Below the pieces are notes generated by a model. That model made no database searches and was not told where the DNA came from. It saw only the letters and a list, made by a program, of their open reading frames with translations. DNA of 64,000 bases from Callaeas wilsoni. Taxonomy: Eukaryota > Chordata > Aves > Passeriformes > Callaeidae. A program made the position numbers and the translations under genes. Every line of letters starts with the position of its first letter. Position 1 is the first letter of the stretch. The stretch spans positions 44,701-108,700 of the forward strand of contig VWPU01000955.1 in the NCBI GenBank assembly GCA_013398955.1, written 5' to 3'. Shown piece by piece: positions 24,701 through 39,389 of the stretch.

Positions 24701-27700
24701 ATCAGCACAAAGCAGGCATCTGAGTGCCTTCCTCCCGATTTCCTGGCACCTGGAATCTGCACCACAGGTCAGAATTCCTGAACTGATAAGAAGGGAGGAA
24801 AAGAGTGGGAAAAGGGACTAGTCCTGCTAAATGATGATCTAGCCACTGAGAATTGCAGGTATTTACTGTCAGGGAAAAGAAAAAAAAACAAAAACAAAGA
24901 AAAACAAACTCCAATTTTCAAGCTGTTGCCAAAAATGCAGGCTCACATACCAAATCTTTCAATCCACATTAAAAACGATGGTAATAGTCAAGCACTCTCC
25001 TTCCCTCTCATATTCAGCATCTTCTCCTAATACTCGAGATAGAACTATTCCATTAAGTGCTACCTTTTCTTTTTTTAAACCCAGAGCCAACAGGTGAGAA
25101 GCGTTTCTGTGGCTCTCAAGTCTCCAAGATGCCTATTGGCCCTGCATGGATCTAGAATTTTAATGTTTAAATTCGATTTGCCTGCAATCCAAACATGGCA
25201 AGCACCCAATACTATCCTGCAAACCACTTAACACCAGGAGCCAAATGGGCAGTCCCTGTGCTGCACACTCGCCTGTGTGATGGTTTAGGATATCATCCTA
25301 CAACTCCATATGAATCCAAGCCAGGAAAGATAAGATAAAGAAAAAATGTCCTGGCATCCCTATGGAATCTAGATAGCAAATATGCTTTTAACTGTTAATT
25401 TAGAGGAACCACAGTGTGTCAAACCATTTTATGGTGTTATGAGTGGAATATTAATTCCAGCTCCTTGACCTCATTCAGAAACACATGGACTGTACACACA
25501 CAGTACCTACATATGTGTGCAAGCACCAATATGCTCCAGAGGAGGCTGTAGCATTCCTATACTTAAGCTGCCCTGTTATAAAATATATTTTGCCTTTTGT
25601 CAGTCTTCTCCCTGCGCTCCTCTGACCCCACAACCTTCCACAGTTCCCCTCTTTGCAGCAAACCTTTGAAAACAGAAAAGAATTAAATGCTCCTGCTACA
25701 GCACCTCTTCTTGATCCCACAAAATATTGTTCAGGTTTAAAGGAGAGAAACTGTGAAACACTCCCTTACTTAATCTTGCTGGGTTTTTTTCCAGAAATCT
25801 GGGGGAAGAATCCCCAAATCACAGTCACCAAGTTTTGAGCTGTTGCACATGATGTGATACAAACTGCTTCTACTGATCTGCATATTCTCATCTGAACAAC
25901 ACTGGAGACTTATCTAAAAAATACTATTTTCAGTAGAAGCAGTAGCAAGATCCAGAACTGCGCAGAAGTCTGTGGCTGGGTCTGAGGCAAGCAGATACAT
26001 CCAGAGCTGGCAACACACAGGTAAATCAGCAAAGTTGGGTTTCTGAGGGATAGGAATATTCCAGGTATAGAGAGAGAACTCTTCAGGAGTCCTTTCTGAT
26101 ACTAAAAGGAGCTTTTGAGGGATGACTGGCAGGAGCTCATCACTACCTGCACCTTCCAGAGCAGCTCCCAGCAGAAGACAGTTCCAATGAACATTCCTGC
26201 TGCCTCCTTACAAGCTCAGTCTGGATCCAAGCTTGAGCTAAGGCACAGGAATGCCATGCTGGAATGTGCCTCACCTAAGCAAATGAGGATTTCCCTGCAA
26301 TACTCTGCACAAGAGACCCCAGAGCAGCAGATATTGTTAATGGCAATTGGTAATATTGGACGTTCAAGCCATGCCCTGCAATTGACCTGTGCATGCAAAA
26401 TGCTTTCCTCCTTTTCCTCCTCTTCCAATCAATGATTCTCCAGTTGGCATCACAAGGATATTATGTTGAAGTACAATATTTTATACCTTGTGCTATCAAA
26501 TTTCACCTCTTTTTTTTTTTGGCTGTAGTCACTGAGGTTATTTAATTCACAGGGCTACCCAGCCCTCCTCAGTACAAGTAACACCTCTGAACTTTGTGAC
26601 CCATCAGGAATTTCATACATAGACAAAATTCCTTCTCCTCAATTACCAGAAAATAGCAGTAAAGCAGGATTGGTTCTGCTAGTAAAGTCTGTATGTCCTA
26701 CACACTCTGCTTTCAGTTCATTCATCATCAATTTCCCTTTTTTCTGCCTTTTATGCACCATGATTCTCATATTGATCCTTGCCACTTCTACCTCAAGTAA
26801 TAATTTCCACAGAGCAAAATGTCAAATCCTTTACTTGATCCAGACAAGTCAGGTTCAGGGTATTTCCTTTTTTCTGTGAACATCAGTTGTGTTATCAAAA
26901 AAGGCATATTAATGTGACACAATCCATTTCTGACAGAACAGAACACTGTTTGTGTGCTGCTTTCCATTCACCTTCATCTCCTCAACAGACTTCTCCACAC
27001 CATCACCAAGTAAAGCACGAGAACTCAAAATCAAGAGCTTGTTAAAATGCCCAGATGACCTTTTCTATCTGAGCCTGGGTGTGAACAGAAAAACCAAACT
27101 GCTACTCCAGCACTGCAGTAAACTGTGCTGGGAACAGCTTTAATTGCCCTTTTCACATAGGGTGTCATGAAAATCTTTGCTGTTTAAAAAAGAACTGGCA
27201 GAATCAACACTACAGTCAGTACCTTCCAACTCAAATGAAAATTAAACAGCTTCTACTGTCATTCCTTTACAGAAGTGTTCTGTTTCTATAGATTAAATTT
27301 CAGATAGGTATGCAGTAACAGCAGTAACCAGATTTTTCCTTTTTACCAGCTTCAGTACAGAAACCAGCCTTCTGTCATGTTTCCTCTGAATCAGATGAAA
27401 AAAATTAGTTTGTTATTTGTTTTCTAGAGGAAGTAGAAGCTTTTTGAATGGTACCAAAAATCCTCAACTTAATCTATGAGCATTATTATTAGGCTCACCC
27501 ACCCAGCTCCTCTCACCACAAATGTATTTATTGGACTGAATTTTACATCGGCATATACTTAAAGAAAACAGCTCCTCAAGAAACAGTTTGTGATCTAATA
27601 AATAATGAATGTACTCTAGCAGGACTAATTCCATGCTGAACTGTTTGCCAGTGTCCCTAGAAATGGAATAATAGTTCAGTCTTCCAACTATTTCTTGTTT

Positions 27701-30333
27701 AGCCTTTAAACCACTGAACCTCACTCCTGCTAATTCGCCTCCCTCTATTCCTGAACTACAGAACGAGGCCTCAGAGCAGATCAAGGCTTCACCCAAAACC
27801 TGCATCAGAGGTGCTGTTTCAGAGACACTGCTCAGCTGTTAAAAGTGCATCTCTAACAGAGAGAGGCACATCATGGACATGCACGAGCTGCCTCCTCAGC
27901 AGGGAGTTTAAATAAATAGCTCTACACAGACCTTTGATACCATAACTGAACTGGTCTAACTCACAATGTCCATCTGTAACAGGCTGTCCCAAGCCTTATA
28001 TCAGTGGGTTTCCTTGCAGCCAAGAGTGTGTGTGTATATTTTAAAAAAACCATTATGTAACAGAAAATATTCACTCAGAAAGAATACTAAAACTTCATTT
28101 GGTGTCTGCTCAGGATTTTTCAGTCCCAATCAGGAAATTGATATATTAATCACTGCTACTGTTTGGACATGAACTTTATAGCACCAACCTCTCTTCTCTT
28201 CTAGAGCTACTGTTCACAGACATCTTCCTGCTCCTGCTACTCTGGGATTAAGTTACTGTGTATTTTCCTTCATTGAGCAGCTGTAGAAAAGATAAGGAGG
28301 ACACCATCAATTTTTACAAGGATAGAAACCACCAGCAGATTCTCCAGGTGCTGAACCTGATTTGGAAGCATTATTTAGGAAGATGACAGAGTATGTTGAT
28401 AGCACACATTCGTTTAGAATAATCAAAATAGCTCCAGAAGGATTTCAGGTTACTTAGCAAATAGGCAATAGCACCAAGAGTGAAACTCCAACCACTAAAG
28501 AGGCAGACAGTAACACTAATCAGAAAAGAAGTTTTGGAGTTCCTGAGTTTAACTCCCAAGTAACAATATCAGCTCTGCACTGAACAGCAGGTTAAGAAGC
28601 ACAACACAGAAGTCATGGAAGTATTGACTAAGAATACAAGTCATTTGCACAGCAAACTGTCTTAATCCAAAGCGCTGCCACCAGAAACGGACACATTAGA
28701 ACTGGAAAAGTGAAGTATGATGAGGCTGTTGAGAATCTACAAGAGTTTCAATAAGACAAGTTAAAAATAGTTCAGGTTCCTACAGGTGGGGAAAAGGAAA
28801 CATCTGACAGGATCAAAAATACAAAGAATCCCAGAAGAGATCAGTAAGGACTTTGCCCTCACCATTTCACAACTCCTCACAAAAGACACACAGAGCCCAG
28901 TGGGAATATCAGCCTGTCCTGGAGATTGACTGAGAGAGATTGTGCAATGCAGAGATTAAAAAAAGCAGCTCCTATAGCTGGATCTTACCTCACCCACATC
29001 CACAACTCAAGGAATACATTAAATTAAGTAGAGTATTATTAATATACATTGAACAGGGAGGCAGATGCAAGAGCACAGGTATCACTGGAAGGTCAGATTG
29101 TGAGTGCCTAATTTAGATTGCTCAGGGAAGCAGAGAGAGCAGGGGATGTATTTAAAAGCACTCTAGAATATGATGCTGGAGCCTCCTGAAACACACAGCA
29201 GTGAGCTGCAAACACATTCCTGCCACGCTCAGACAGCTGTTACAGTTGAAATCCAGGGTATTTCTTACAACTGTGATTAAGTGTGCAGCTCCTGCCTGTC
29301 TCCATGGAGACTGATGTTGGCTCAGCAAAAAGTCACCAAGTGCTTTAAAATAATTCCTCTTCGTTTTGAAATTTCAAAGCACTTAACTTGTTTTTGCCTA
29401 TCAGATGTTATTTCCCCAACTAAAACTGCAGCAGGAAAAGCAACCAAAAGCACTAGTGTAACTACAAAAATATTTTTAAAGCTCATTTCACATGCAGCTG
29501 GAAATGAAATACCAAAACATAACATGAAAAAAAAAAGAGAGAAAGGAATCTCCAAAACTACAAATCGAGCAGTTACTTGCACAGTCTTCACATTTTGTGT
29601 ATTTGTGCACCACGTAATTTATATTTAGCTGCAGAAGAATCCTTTTTGGGATGAGTCAGTAAAGTATTTCATGCTTTGGCTTAATTAACTCTTGCCCTTT
29701 TTATCGAAAGGCTCTTCCTTTTGGGAAGTATCTTATCTGACAGAGTCTTAATTGTCTCGTGCCAGCACAATAACTACAAGAGTCCTTAAGCAAGAGCATC
29801 TTTAACAATCTCCCTCCTCCATCCAGTTTTGGTTTCCCTTAAAGGAAACAGAAGCTAATTCACTACAGCAGACAACAGCAAATTCTACCTTGAACAAAAA
29901 GTAACTTGAATTTAAGCTTCCCAAATATGTAAACAGCAACTGAGAAAGTGTGCAATTATAAAGCTCTTTTAAAAGGTCCTCCATAAATATGGTAAGTTTA
30001 GTGGTAAAAATGTTAGTGTTTACAAAGTGTCCACAGATAAACAGGTAAATACTGCTGACAGTCTCAGTTTAGCACAGTATTTTTTAAACCTTAAATGTGG
30101 CCAGAAATTTGTATTAGCACAAAAAGTTGTTTTATATACATATACACACACATGTGCACCTTTTACCAGAAATTCTTTGAGTTTACCTCAAATAATTTGC
30201 ACTTCAGCATTGGTAAAGATTCCAAAATAATTTCAGCTAACGAATTGACTTTAAAAGCTCTTTGAGAGCACACTCTGCAAAAAGCAATTAAAAGATGTCA
30301 CACAGGGCTGGTTTGGTATTTTCAGTTTTCAAG

Positions 30334-30695
30334 GAACGGCTGAGGTTGGCAGGGACCTCTGAGGTCACCTTGTCCAGCCCCTGCTCCAGCAGGGCCATCC
30401 AGAACTTCAGGCTGCCCAGGCCAATGTCCAGAGAGATTCTGAATATATTTGGGGATAAACCCTCCACAACCTCTCAGGGTAACTTGTTCCAGTCCCTGGT
30501 CACCCTCACAGCCGTGTGATGATCAGACAGAACCTCCCGTATTTCACTTTGTCCCCCCTGCCTCTTGGACATCCGCGGAAAGAGCCCAACACACTTTTTT
30601 TAATCCTTCTTTTAGGTATTTGTACCCATCCATGAGGTTCCCCTGAGCCTCTCCTGAGAGCTGAACAGTCCCAGTGCTCTCAGCCATACCATGAT
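30334..30695 (-). mobile_element. CR1 LINE fragment, longest copy in the window
   Basis: The plus strand carries the complement of a CR1 3' part: CTGAGGTTGGCAGGGACCTC, GTCACCTTGTCCAGCCCCTG, CTCCACAACCTCTCAGGGTA, CTTGTTCCAGTCCCTGGTCA and GAACAGTCCCAGTGCTCTCA. About 360 bp is preserved, including part of the region upstream of the 3' terminus. Substitutions and small indels relative to the usual CR1 pattern suggest an old copy. The element sense is minus, the same as USP22. Confidence 0.93.
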
Positions 30696-31847
30696 GGCAT
30701 TTTCAGTACTCTTTTCCAATATTCTATTTTTCAAGACATTTACAAACTTAAACTATGCCACTACTGAGCCTCATCTTTTTCTTTCCTGACACATATGGAG
30801 GAAGGAACTATAACGATCTGCTGGTTTAAATCATCTCTTCCATAAATAGTAAACTTACACACCCGTTTCTTAAGCACAGGAGTACACAGCACTGTTGGCC
30901 TTCTGGAGCTTCTCTGTCTTCACGGAAAATAAAGACACTTTGTTCCATAAGTACTTAGGATAAATTAAATTAGGAATGGTGGCCACGCTGGTCAAGAGGA
31001 AATTTATGCCATGAAATAATGCTTCTTTTTTTTCCTCCTGTTTCTTACATCACTCCACCAAGAATATATTTTAATTTGGAGAAAAATTATATCCATCCAT
31101 TTTAAAACAGAATTTTAATGTAGAATATAGATCGAGATTTCGCATTATAACTTGAAAATATTCTGAACTATAAGCAATAGGTAATTTGAAACAAAACCAA
31201 AGGTTTTTGGTTTTGAACATGATGTAGCACCAAAGCTGACAGAACAGAACTTGTTGGCCTTTAACCAGCATTTTTTGAGACTGTTGAGGGAAAGGTACTC
31301 AATATCAATTAAACTGCTTTCTTATTACTTAGGTTATCGACCCCACTAGAAACAAGAAGCCAACACAGAAAAATGAAGAAACCATCTTGCCAAACTTCAG
31401 CAGTTTAAATAATTCTTATTTCTACTTGATTAGCCTTCCTTGTGATAGAAATGATGGGTTTTTTCCTCAGCAAGAAAAGAAGGGAACATGACCTCCTGAA
31501 AAAAAAGTTTACTGAAATAAATGTTCTAGTTCCAGGCACTAAACCCACCATTTTTAACACTTAGGAAAAAAACCCCAAAACTCTGCCTCCTCACATTTTT
31601 ATATATATGACATTAATTCATAAATACCAAGATACTAAACAAATTACAAGTTGTGAACATAAACTTAACAGTGATGCAACGGAAGTTTAAGCACCAAGTT
31701 TAGAATAATGCCACTAAACTAACCCAAACCACAAATAAAATTATCCCTCTGCCTAATGAGGTAACTACAAGAAAATATCACTTTCCTGGCCTGGAATGGA
31801 CAGGGATAACACAGAGGGTTATGAGCACCCTCGGGATGAGAACTCAC

Positions 31848-31980
31848 CTAAATTGTGTCGCTTTGTCTTCGCGTGCTCGTGAATATGTTTCTTTGTAAAA
31901 CAGCCAAAGAAGACACAGTAGAGGCAAGAGTGGAGTCTGTTCAGGTGGGCACCACACATATGACAAATGCACGACTTGGC
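31848..31980 (-). CDS. USP22: USP22 exon 2: core of the UBP-type zinc finger
   Basis: This exon encodes 44 residues plus one base, beginning [10 protein letters not shown] and ending TKRHNL. Visible metal-ligand motifs are CICHMC, HSCLYC and KKHIHEH, typical of the N-terminal ZnF-UBP domain of USP22 and yeast Ubp8. In the family this domain docks the protease onto the SAGA deubiquitinating module and does not do the catalysis. The acceptor is a pyrimidine-rich tract ending TTTCAG just before GCC AAG, so the exon starts in phase 0. The donor is TTAG|GTGAGT, a strong site, and the exon ends in phase 1. The last G joins CC from the next exon to make Ala. Reading on past the donor gives unrelated residues (GEFSSRGCS) and a stop. 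The Met after CICH and the Thr before KRHNL are ordinary vertebrate variants. The identification is very secure. Confidence 0.97.
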
Positions 31981-34325
31981 CTGAAACAGCAAAACAGACA
32001 CAGGCTGTGAGTGACACAAACACATCGCTAGGTCCAGGTCACCGGGGCGCAGCTCTCACGGCCGCCTTTCCCTTTGCAACGCTGCAGGCCAGCAGGGCAA
32101 CGCTTCTGTCCCCACGTGACAAAACCACCGAGAAAACTCTTCCACTTGTCCAGTAGATTTCCAAGTCCTGTCACAGAGCAGGTCTCACGATTTGGATGAA
32201 CACCAGAAGCCAGGGAAAGCAGCTGCTCAGCAGGGAGGTGAAGTGGCGAAGAGGCAGGAGTTTGGGTGGTGGGACCACAGCAAGAATTCTGCTTTTTCAC
32301 AGCACCAACCTCCCCGATGCGCTCAAAATCCGTAACATAACTTGAACATTAAGATGTGTGTGGGTATATGATATCCCATTTTTCTGCTGGGAGATTCTGC
32401 CAGATTCATTCATTAGATTTCTCTACATTACTCCACAAAACAATGGCACAATATCAAATCCATAACAGCCACAGTTACAGAAGTTGCCTTCACCATTCTG
32501 AGACTGGTTTTGAAGCAGAAGCTGAAAGCAACGGGCTGAACTGCTCCCCAAAAGTATCCAGAATGGGGAGGCCTGAGGAAAGTTGCCATGATTGATTGGA
32601 AATTAATAAGCACACACACCTGATATGACAGTCTGTGATAACAATACATTTTAACAAGTGGGGCTTAAGAACCAAAAAAAGTCATTGGAAGATTAAAGAG
32701 ACTTTTTGACTCTTAAATCATATTTGAAGCACTCTAAGCCAATGGCACCCAAACCCATCTCTTAGCATTAAACTGAACTATGTCAATAATTTTTTTTTAA
32801 TTACTCTGTCTCCTAAGAGACTTAAGAGAGTTTTGAGAGTAAGTCTTTTGCTCAATCACATTGAAAGTAATTTAGGTTCAATACCATCTGACTGGAAGTT
32901 ATGGACAGGAGAAATTCCTTGCAGTAAATTCACTGTTCATCTCAAGACAGAACTGCATTCAGACCTATGGCTGAGGGCAACTGAACTTCTGTAACAGCTT
33001 AGAGCTACAAAGAACACTTAGCGGTATGTCTGATTTTACAGACTAATCTGAAAATACTATTTCTTTGCTTGTCAATATAGGAGGACACTTTTCTCTTCAT
33101 ATTAAAAAAAAAATAAGAATTGGGATTGCTAAAATGCCAAGATATCATCTCACCCAGGCAGAGCATTTCATCAAAAACAACCCACAAAGTTCTTCAGTAA
33201 TATTTGCTCAGTCTGCCACGACTTAAAACTACTGCTGAATAAATGATGCACAATCTTGTTCTCTAGTCTGGCATTTTTCTCTCAGAATACTTCTGGCTTT
33301 TTAAAAAAACCATCAAAGCAGCTTGCAATATGTTGCACCATGTATTTTCAAGCTCCTACAAATTAAGACTTAAATTCTGAATCTCACATGTTGTGTATTC
33401 AAAGTTATCATAAGTTGTTAGGGGAAAATGTTGAATTGAACTCCACACACCTACAGAAAGAAATATTTTAAAGTTGGGCCAAAAAAAATTCACCACCACC
33501 AGCACAATTTCCATCTTTAGAAAAACGCTGCAGAACTGTCAAACTGTTGCCTAACGGCCGCTCGTTGGCTGCAAAAGCTAAATAGGATCAGCCTATCTGT
33601 TAAGATTGCTGCTATGACAACAACTCCAGCAACCAGCTATTTTACTGAGCCAGCTAAAAATAAATCTTTTAGCATTAAATGTATTGTAAACATATGACAT
33701 AATAAGCATGTTAAAGCTGGTCATTTTAGGCTAAAAGGCAGAAAAATTGTATCTTAAAGAGTTTTTATTGCAATGGAAATTAAGAGAAATTGAAGAATGT
33801 AAAAGAAATTTAGTGGTAAACTGAAAGAGAAGTTCAATCACTTCTTGAAAGGAAGCTATTTTATCCATATCCTCTATTTGTTCAGTATAGCTCAAGATGG
33901 GTTTTCAAAAGTTTTAAGAAAACAAGGTTAAGAGACAGAGTGCGGAAAGAAATCGATATCAAAACCCATAGTGGCTATTCTTAACCAGATTAGCTGTCTC
34001 CTTTTCATCTGTCTGTGCTTTTAAACAATTTGCTACGTTAAAACAAAGCTGCCACCCTCCCACCCCACCCCAAATAATCAAATTACTTTGTTTCATAATA
34101 CTCCCACCCCTGCTCACATCTCTTGAGGCTACAGTCTAAGATGAAACAGAATACTGCAAATGAGTAATGAGAATCAGTCGGATCCCTACAGCCACCAGCT
34201 TGCTTGAAAACAGAATTCAACTTTTTGAAAAAGCAAGTTAAGTCTTGCTGGCTACTTTAGGGAAGTTAAGAAGGACTTCAGCTACAGAATCAACCTGTCA
34301 CTTCTCCAAGATACAGGAAAATCCC

Positions 34326-34560
34326 TTCCTTATCCGAGACACAAATACAGAGTTTTCCCCTTCCTTCACACCCTTTTCCACTATTATTCTGCTCCCTCCT
34401 CATTTTATTCTGCTCCCTTCCTGCTTCTCTCCTGTATTATCCTCATCCTCAAGTGCTCCACTCTCCATCTTTCACCCCATTCTCAATCCCTCATCTTTAT
34501 ATCCCCAGCCAGTCTTCCTTCAGTCCATATTGAACCTCTGTCCGTCCCCTTTATTTTCGC
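34326..34560. repeat. Pyrimidine-rich block (purine-rich in USP22 RNA)
   Basis: Over about 230 bases the plus strand is dominated by C and T, with repeated CTCCCTCCTCATTTTATTCT-like and CTGCTCCCTTCCTGCTT-like words. The 106-codon frame across it is Ser/Pro/Phe/Leu-rich, as any pyrimidine tract would be, and is not considered a gene. Confidence 0.75.
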
Positions 34561-37500
34561 TCTGATATTCCAACAAACCACACACAGAAGCCAGAAGAGG
34601 CCTTGAGCATTTTCCTTCTGGGAGATTATAATCAGTTTTTTAAACGATAGGAAAGAATGGTCCTGCACAATGTAAATGGTGTATGTACATACAGAGAGTT
34701 ACTGACAGTTCTGACCCCAACTGCCTCTGCAGTGTTGCACCCTGCACTGATCTCCTGTACTGCTGCCAGGGCTGGGGTAACTCACAGGCCCACACCTCCA
34801 GCAAGGGTTTTGTACCTCTGTAGAGGAGGTTTAGCCAGCAAAAAGGCTGCAAACATCAGTGCACGACACACACAGGGGAACTGGCAGTGATCACCTGTAA
34901 GGCGAGGCAAGAGTCCACCTCTACAACACTGCTCTCAATGCTCATGGTACAAAATGAGTTAAAAAAGAAAGCAGCAGGAAACAGTAGGTCAAAAACAAGA
35001 GTGCTGACACTCCAAATCTTCCCAAATTGTCAGAACAGCTTATTACTAGTTTACACCAAACCATCAGAACAGCAGTGGAGAAAATGAACACGTGCACTGA
35101 TGTTCTGCCCTTGCGCTTCTCTGTCCGACAGCTCCAGCTCTGCTGTCCTGGGCCAGCTCAGGCTCCACCCAAAGCAAGAAGGTCACACAGGGCAGGAGCA
35201 TCAGCTGTTCGAAAAACTCACAAACCTGTTTCAACATCACGTGATACTCGTTCCCGAAGTCAACCAATGGCAATGGAAATGAACTATCCCTCCAAAGCCA
35301 TTCGTGCAGGGAAAGCAAGAGGCATCCAGCGACCTGAGCTATTACAACCTCTCCTTCCGTATTCGCAGCTATTTCAGAAATAGCTTTAGAAGTACAATTT
35401 TTATTTAACTGTGTATGATAAGAGGAAAACATCTTTTTAGAAATTTTCCACTGTGGTACTTAGGAGTCCTGCCTCTTATGCTCACACTAAATATATCAAA
35501 GCACTTTCAGAACAGAGAGGTTTTTAGCTACAAGCTTATAAGCCAAAGACCTCCTACCTTTCACAGTCTGCAAAACATATCCACCACAAAGGTACAGGGG
35601 AAAAGATGATCGAGGTAACACTAACGAGACAGTGGGAGGCTTGGGAAGTTAAAAGATCATAAGGAAGGTGTTGCCACCCTGTATGTGTTCACAAGTAACT
35701 CAAAGAAGCAGATTCTTAAGGCAGTCTTAAAGCAAACACCAGTTACGGATCCTTTCAATGCTGGATCAGGTACAAATTTGTAGCGCTAGGAAAGTAAAAG
35801 CTTCCCAAACCAAATCTACTTCTGTTTCCCCATCTTTTAAAGTAAGTCTTTTGTGTAAAACAGATATAATGTTTAGACACATCAGAAAAAAGAGAAAATA
35901 TTTAATCTTCTAACGTTATAATCATTACTGGAAGTTTTTGGTGGATACGCTTCATTTTCCAGCCCAAACCTTCCTCAGAAACAACTTTATTCTCAGTCTG
36001 CACAGATTAAGGTGTTTGCTGGGCAGCTCTACATATGCCTAGCTAGAGAATACAGGTGTATGTGGGAAATTCTCCATGCCTGTTTGCCACCATAACCTGC
36101 TTTGCTCCCCAGAAGCCGTGTTTGTGCTCCAGAAGTGTTACCTCAGCTCTGCCAAACTATTCCTTACGAGGCTGTGCTTCAGAGGACTTGAAAGAAGGTG
36201 AAAGCAACACTTGTGCAGAGCCTTGGGAATCTGTGACAGTTCCCACAATAAAACTCTGCTTTCTTGAATTCTTAATCCCTTACAGACACTTGAACAAAAG
36301 TGAAGAGACTGATTTAAGGTTTGCAGTGTTCATTACCTTAACAGCAGAACAGAGGAAAGAAGAAAATACAAACCCAGACCAGAGAAGTCAGAGACCTTAG
36401 ACTGAAAATTTTCAGATATGAAGTGCAAATGCCTTCACTAGGCCACAGATCAAGACTCTGAAGCAAAATTTAAACATTTCCTCACATATTCAGTGTTCCA
36501 GGCCTTAATATTCACATTTCAGGAACAGTCAATCCTTTCTGGGAATTTTTGCCGATCCTATTCCCCTCGCTATGTTTAGATCACAGCCTGGACACTGAGT
36601 TTTATTTTTATTCTTCTTCATTCATCTTGCAACCAGTTCTCTTCTAGACCTAAAGCAGCCACAGCAGCTCATGTTGAGTGATGAACAGTGTGCTTCCCTT
36701 GGCCTATTTTTTGAAAGGAAAGAAAGGACAGATAATCACAAAAGGCCACGTAACCGAGCACTGCTTCCCTCCTTGCTGAAGATGGAGACCCCATGGCTAT
36801 TCCAACAGGGGTGTTTCTTCTGCCCTGTGGGAGGACAGAGCCAGTATTAAAGCACAGCCAAGAGGATTTATTTCTCTTGAGTACTCTGAACCTCAAGAGA
36901 AACAAAAATGGGTCAAATCTGCCTTACAACAATTCTATCACTCCTCAGTCTGTATTTACTCCCAGACTCCCCATGCTGTGTTCCTGACACCAGTCTGTCA
37001 CAAATCCATCAGCCACCAGTACATGGGCTGGGACATTGCAGAAATTTAAATAATTAAAACTTCAAAGCCATGTTCTTAGGGTTGAAGAGACAAAAAGAGG
37101 GAATTGAGTCTACAGTTCTCCATAATATGGCATATAAATCACTCCTCCACATGCTGATAGGATGATTCAGTTACTCTGAGTCAATGCACTGCTCTGACAC
37201 ATCAGCTTTAAATTATTAAAAAATCAACTGAAGTATTGTTCACTCACTTCCTGCAACCAAGTCTTAATTATGATACTGTCCAATTAGAAATGTCAATTAT
37301 GTCTTTAAAAGAACATGCCATCAATACAGTAAATTTTATTTTCAGACCCACTGAGGTCAGGGGTACCAGTAAAGGTTTTATTTGTACAAGGAAAACTGTG
37401 CAGGAATCACAGTATTTTTGAGTTTAGTAAGCGGAAAATCACAGGTAACTTCTTAAACTGGGTTATTCTAAATGTTTGTTTAGCAAGCAGCAGAACTAAA

Positions 37501-39389
37501 AAAAAAGGCAGAGAGGAGATGTCTACACAGCTCTCCCAGTCTGAAAAGGACACTTGGCTCTGACCATCTGCTTGAAGTTTGAAGGCAACAATATCACAAT
37601 TTATAATTAAAGATGAAATGGCCTAAGCTGTTAAATAACATCACAGTTCTCAAATGGAGTGTAAATAAAAATATACCATTATGACCATGTGAGCAGCTTG
37701 CTCTCGATTCCAGTGAGTCCTACTTCTGTCTGTAACTGAAAAAACTGTGGAAGAGAAAAAGGAAAGCACTGAACATGCTAGAAAGCAACTTGAGGAAACT
37801 TCTCCCCCTTTCATCTCATAGGCATTATTTGCATGGAGAATACTCAAAAGAAATACAACACATATTTCTGAATTCACTCTAAAATGAAGACATGTTGTTA
37901 AATGAGGACCATGTTGTAGCCAAAGTCTACCCAAAGTTACAAAACACAACTTTGGTTCAAGGGCTCTCATCAAGAGAACACTGCAAGTCAATCTACAACT
38001 ACATAACTCAGCTGAAATTAATAATTATATCTGGGGGCGAAACAGAGAGAACTGAGTAGGTATCATTAATTGTACATACAGATTTTTCTCCTGCTCTCCT
38101 TATTCTGGATGATGTGTCGTTTCAAGACATGGATATTGAATCACTGCGGGTTTTTTAACTTTTTCCATTTCTTGTTTTACACAAAATTCTGCAACAGGTA
38201 CAAGGCTGAAATGAGACTTGGGAGGAAAAGAAGAGTTGTGCAATTTAAAAGACAGCATGAGCTAGAGGAAAAAATAGGAGGATGCTCTAAAAATGTAATT
38301 CTGCTCTTCCTGTACACAGTCACAGTAGTAAAAAGTTGTATTTCAACAAGAACAAAGCAATTCTCTGGAATTCAAATGACTATGCTGAAATTGCTTCTTC
38401 GCCTCTCCTTTGGTAGGTGCTCATCCCCTCCACCAGCATTTACAAACCTAAATGATTTCTCAAGTACTCTATAAAAGATGCATTTAAGAGCCTATTGTGT
38501 TTTTAAACCATTTAAATAATGGACCTTATTTAAATTAAATCACATGTCCTTCTATAGTAAGATTCTTTTAACAGTGGGAAGCCTATTTGCCTTGTGAAAA
38601 CACGTAAGCTTCTTAAGGTTCAAATGCATGGCTCTTTCCCCGGATATATACATTGCATGGATACATTCTGTGGGTTGATTTTTATCTATTTCCTGCAATG
38701 CACCACTGCAGCAGCAAATTCCACACAAGAACAAGGGGTTTGCCAAGACCGCAGCAGTGTATGCTCGGATCAAGCACAAAATCTATTCCTTTACCTCACC
38801 ATTGCCCCACGTCAGCAAATCGTGGAAATGTTTTTAAATGTCCTATTAGGTAACGTATCGATCTCTTCTGTGGGCACGTGACTGGGGAAGCAATTCAAGG
38901 AATAAGCTAAGCAGCCCAACCTGCCTGATGCTATGCAGAGTCTTCTTAAACCCTGCCCAGGCTGCAGAGATGACATTTTGCCCTGTGTAAAACTAAGAAA
39001 TGGGATTCTTCCTATGAAAACAGGAATGCTCTTGGGAAGTTTGCCACAGTACTTGGATGGAAACAGTCTAGATAGCATCCTTTCAGAAAGGAAAGAAAAA
39101 AGAAACTTCGGGATACATAGGATCAAAGCCCTAACAACTCCTACAGGCTCATTTGGAAAAGCACACATACTCCAGCTATCTTTTCTTTAACTACTCTAAG
39201 ATAGCCATAAAATTACAGGCACTTAGTTAGTCCAGATCAAAGTCAAAGCAATTCTGCTGGTAGGAAAGATGGATGGGGTGATGCTACAGCACAGAATCTC
39301 CATGGTGTGACTTATTTGTGGAACAAATCCAGCAAAAAAGATCAGTAGAAAATGAGCAGCAGTAGAACGACAGAGGGCATGTATTAGTG

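Larger units (their letters stand above)
20506..31847 (-). other. USP22: USP22 intron 2
   Basis: This intron lies between exon 2 and exon 3. It contains a T-rich (in RNA sense) stretch near 20655-20707, a minisatellite split by an N at 21714-21796, and the longest CR1 fragment of the window at about 30334-30695. The rest appears to be single-copy AT-rich DNA without recognisable coding segments. Open frames are short and scattered on both strands, as expected by chance. Confidence 0.85.

Noticed and set aside
30295..30646. Overlapping plus-strand frames at the 30.3-30.6 kb region
   Set aside because: They are antisense translations of a CR1 fragment.
34245..34565. 106-codon plus-strand open frame rich in Ser, Pro, Leu and Phe
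   Set aside because: The composition follows directly from a pyrimidine-rich low-complexity tract.
38070..38474. 134-codon plus-strand open frame
   Set aside because: No recognisable motif, no similarity to a known family that I can name, and it is antisense inside a long intron. Treated as chance.
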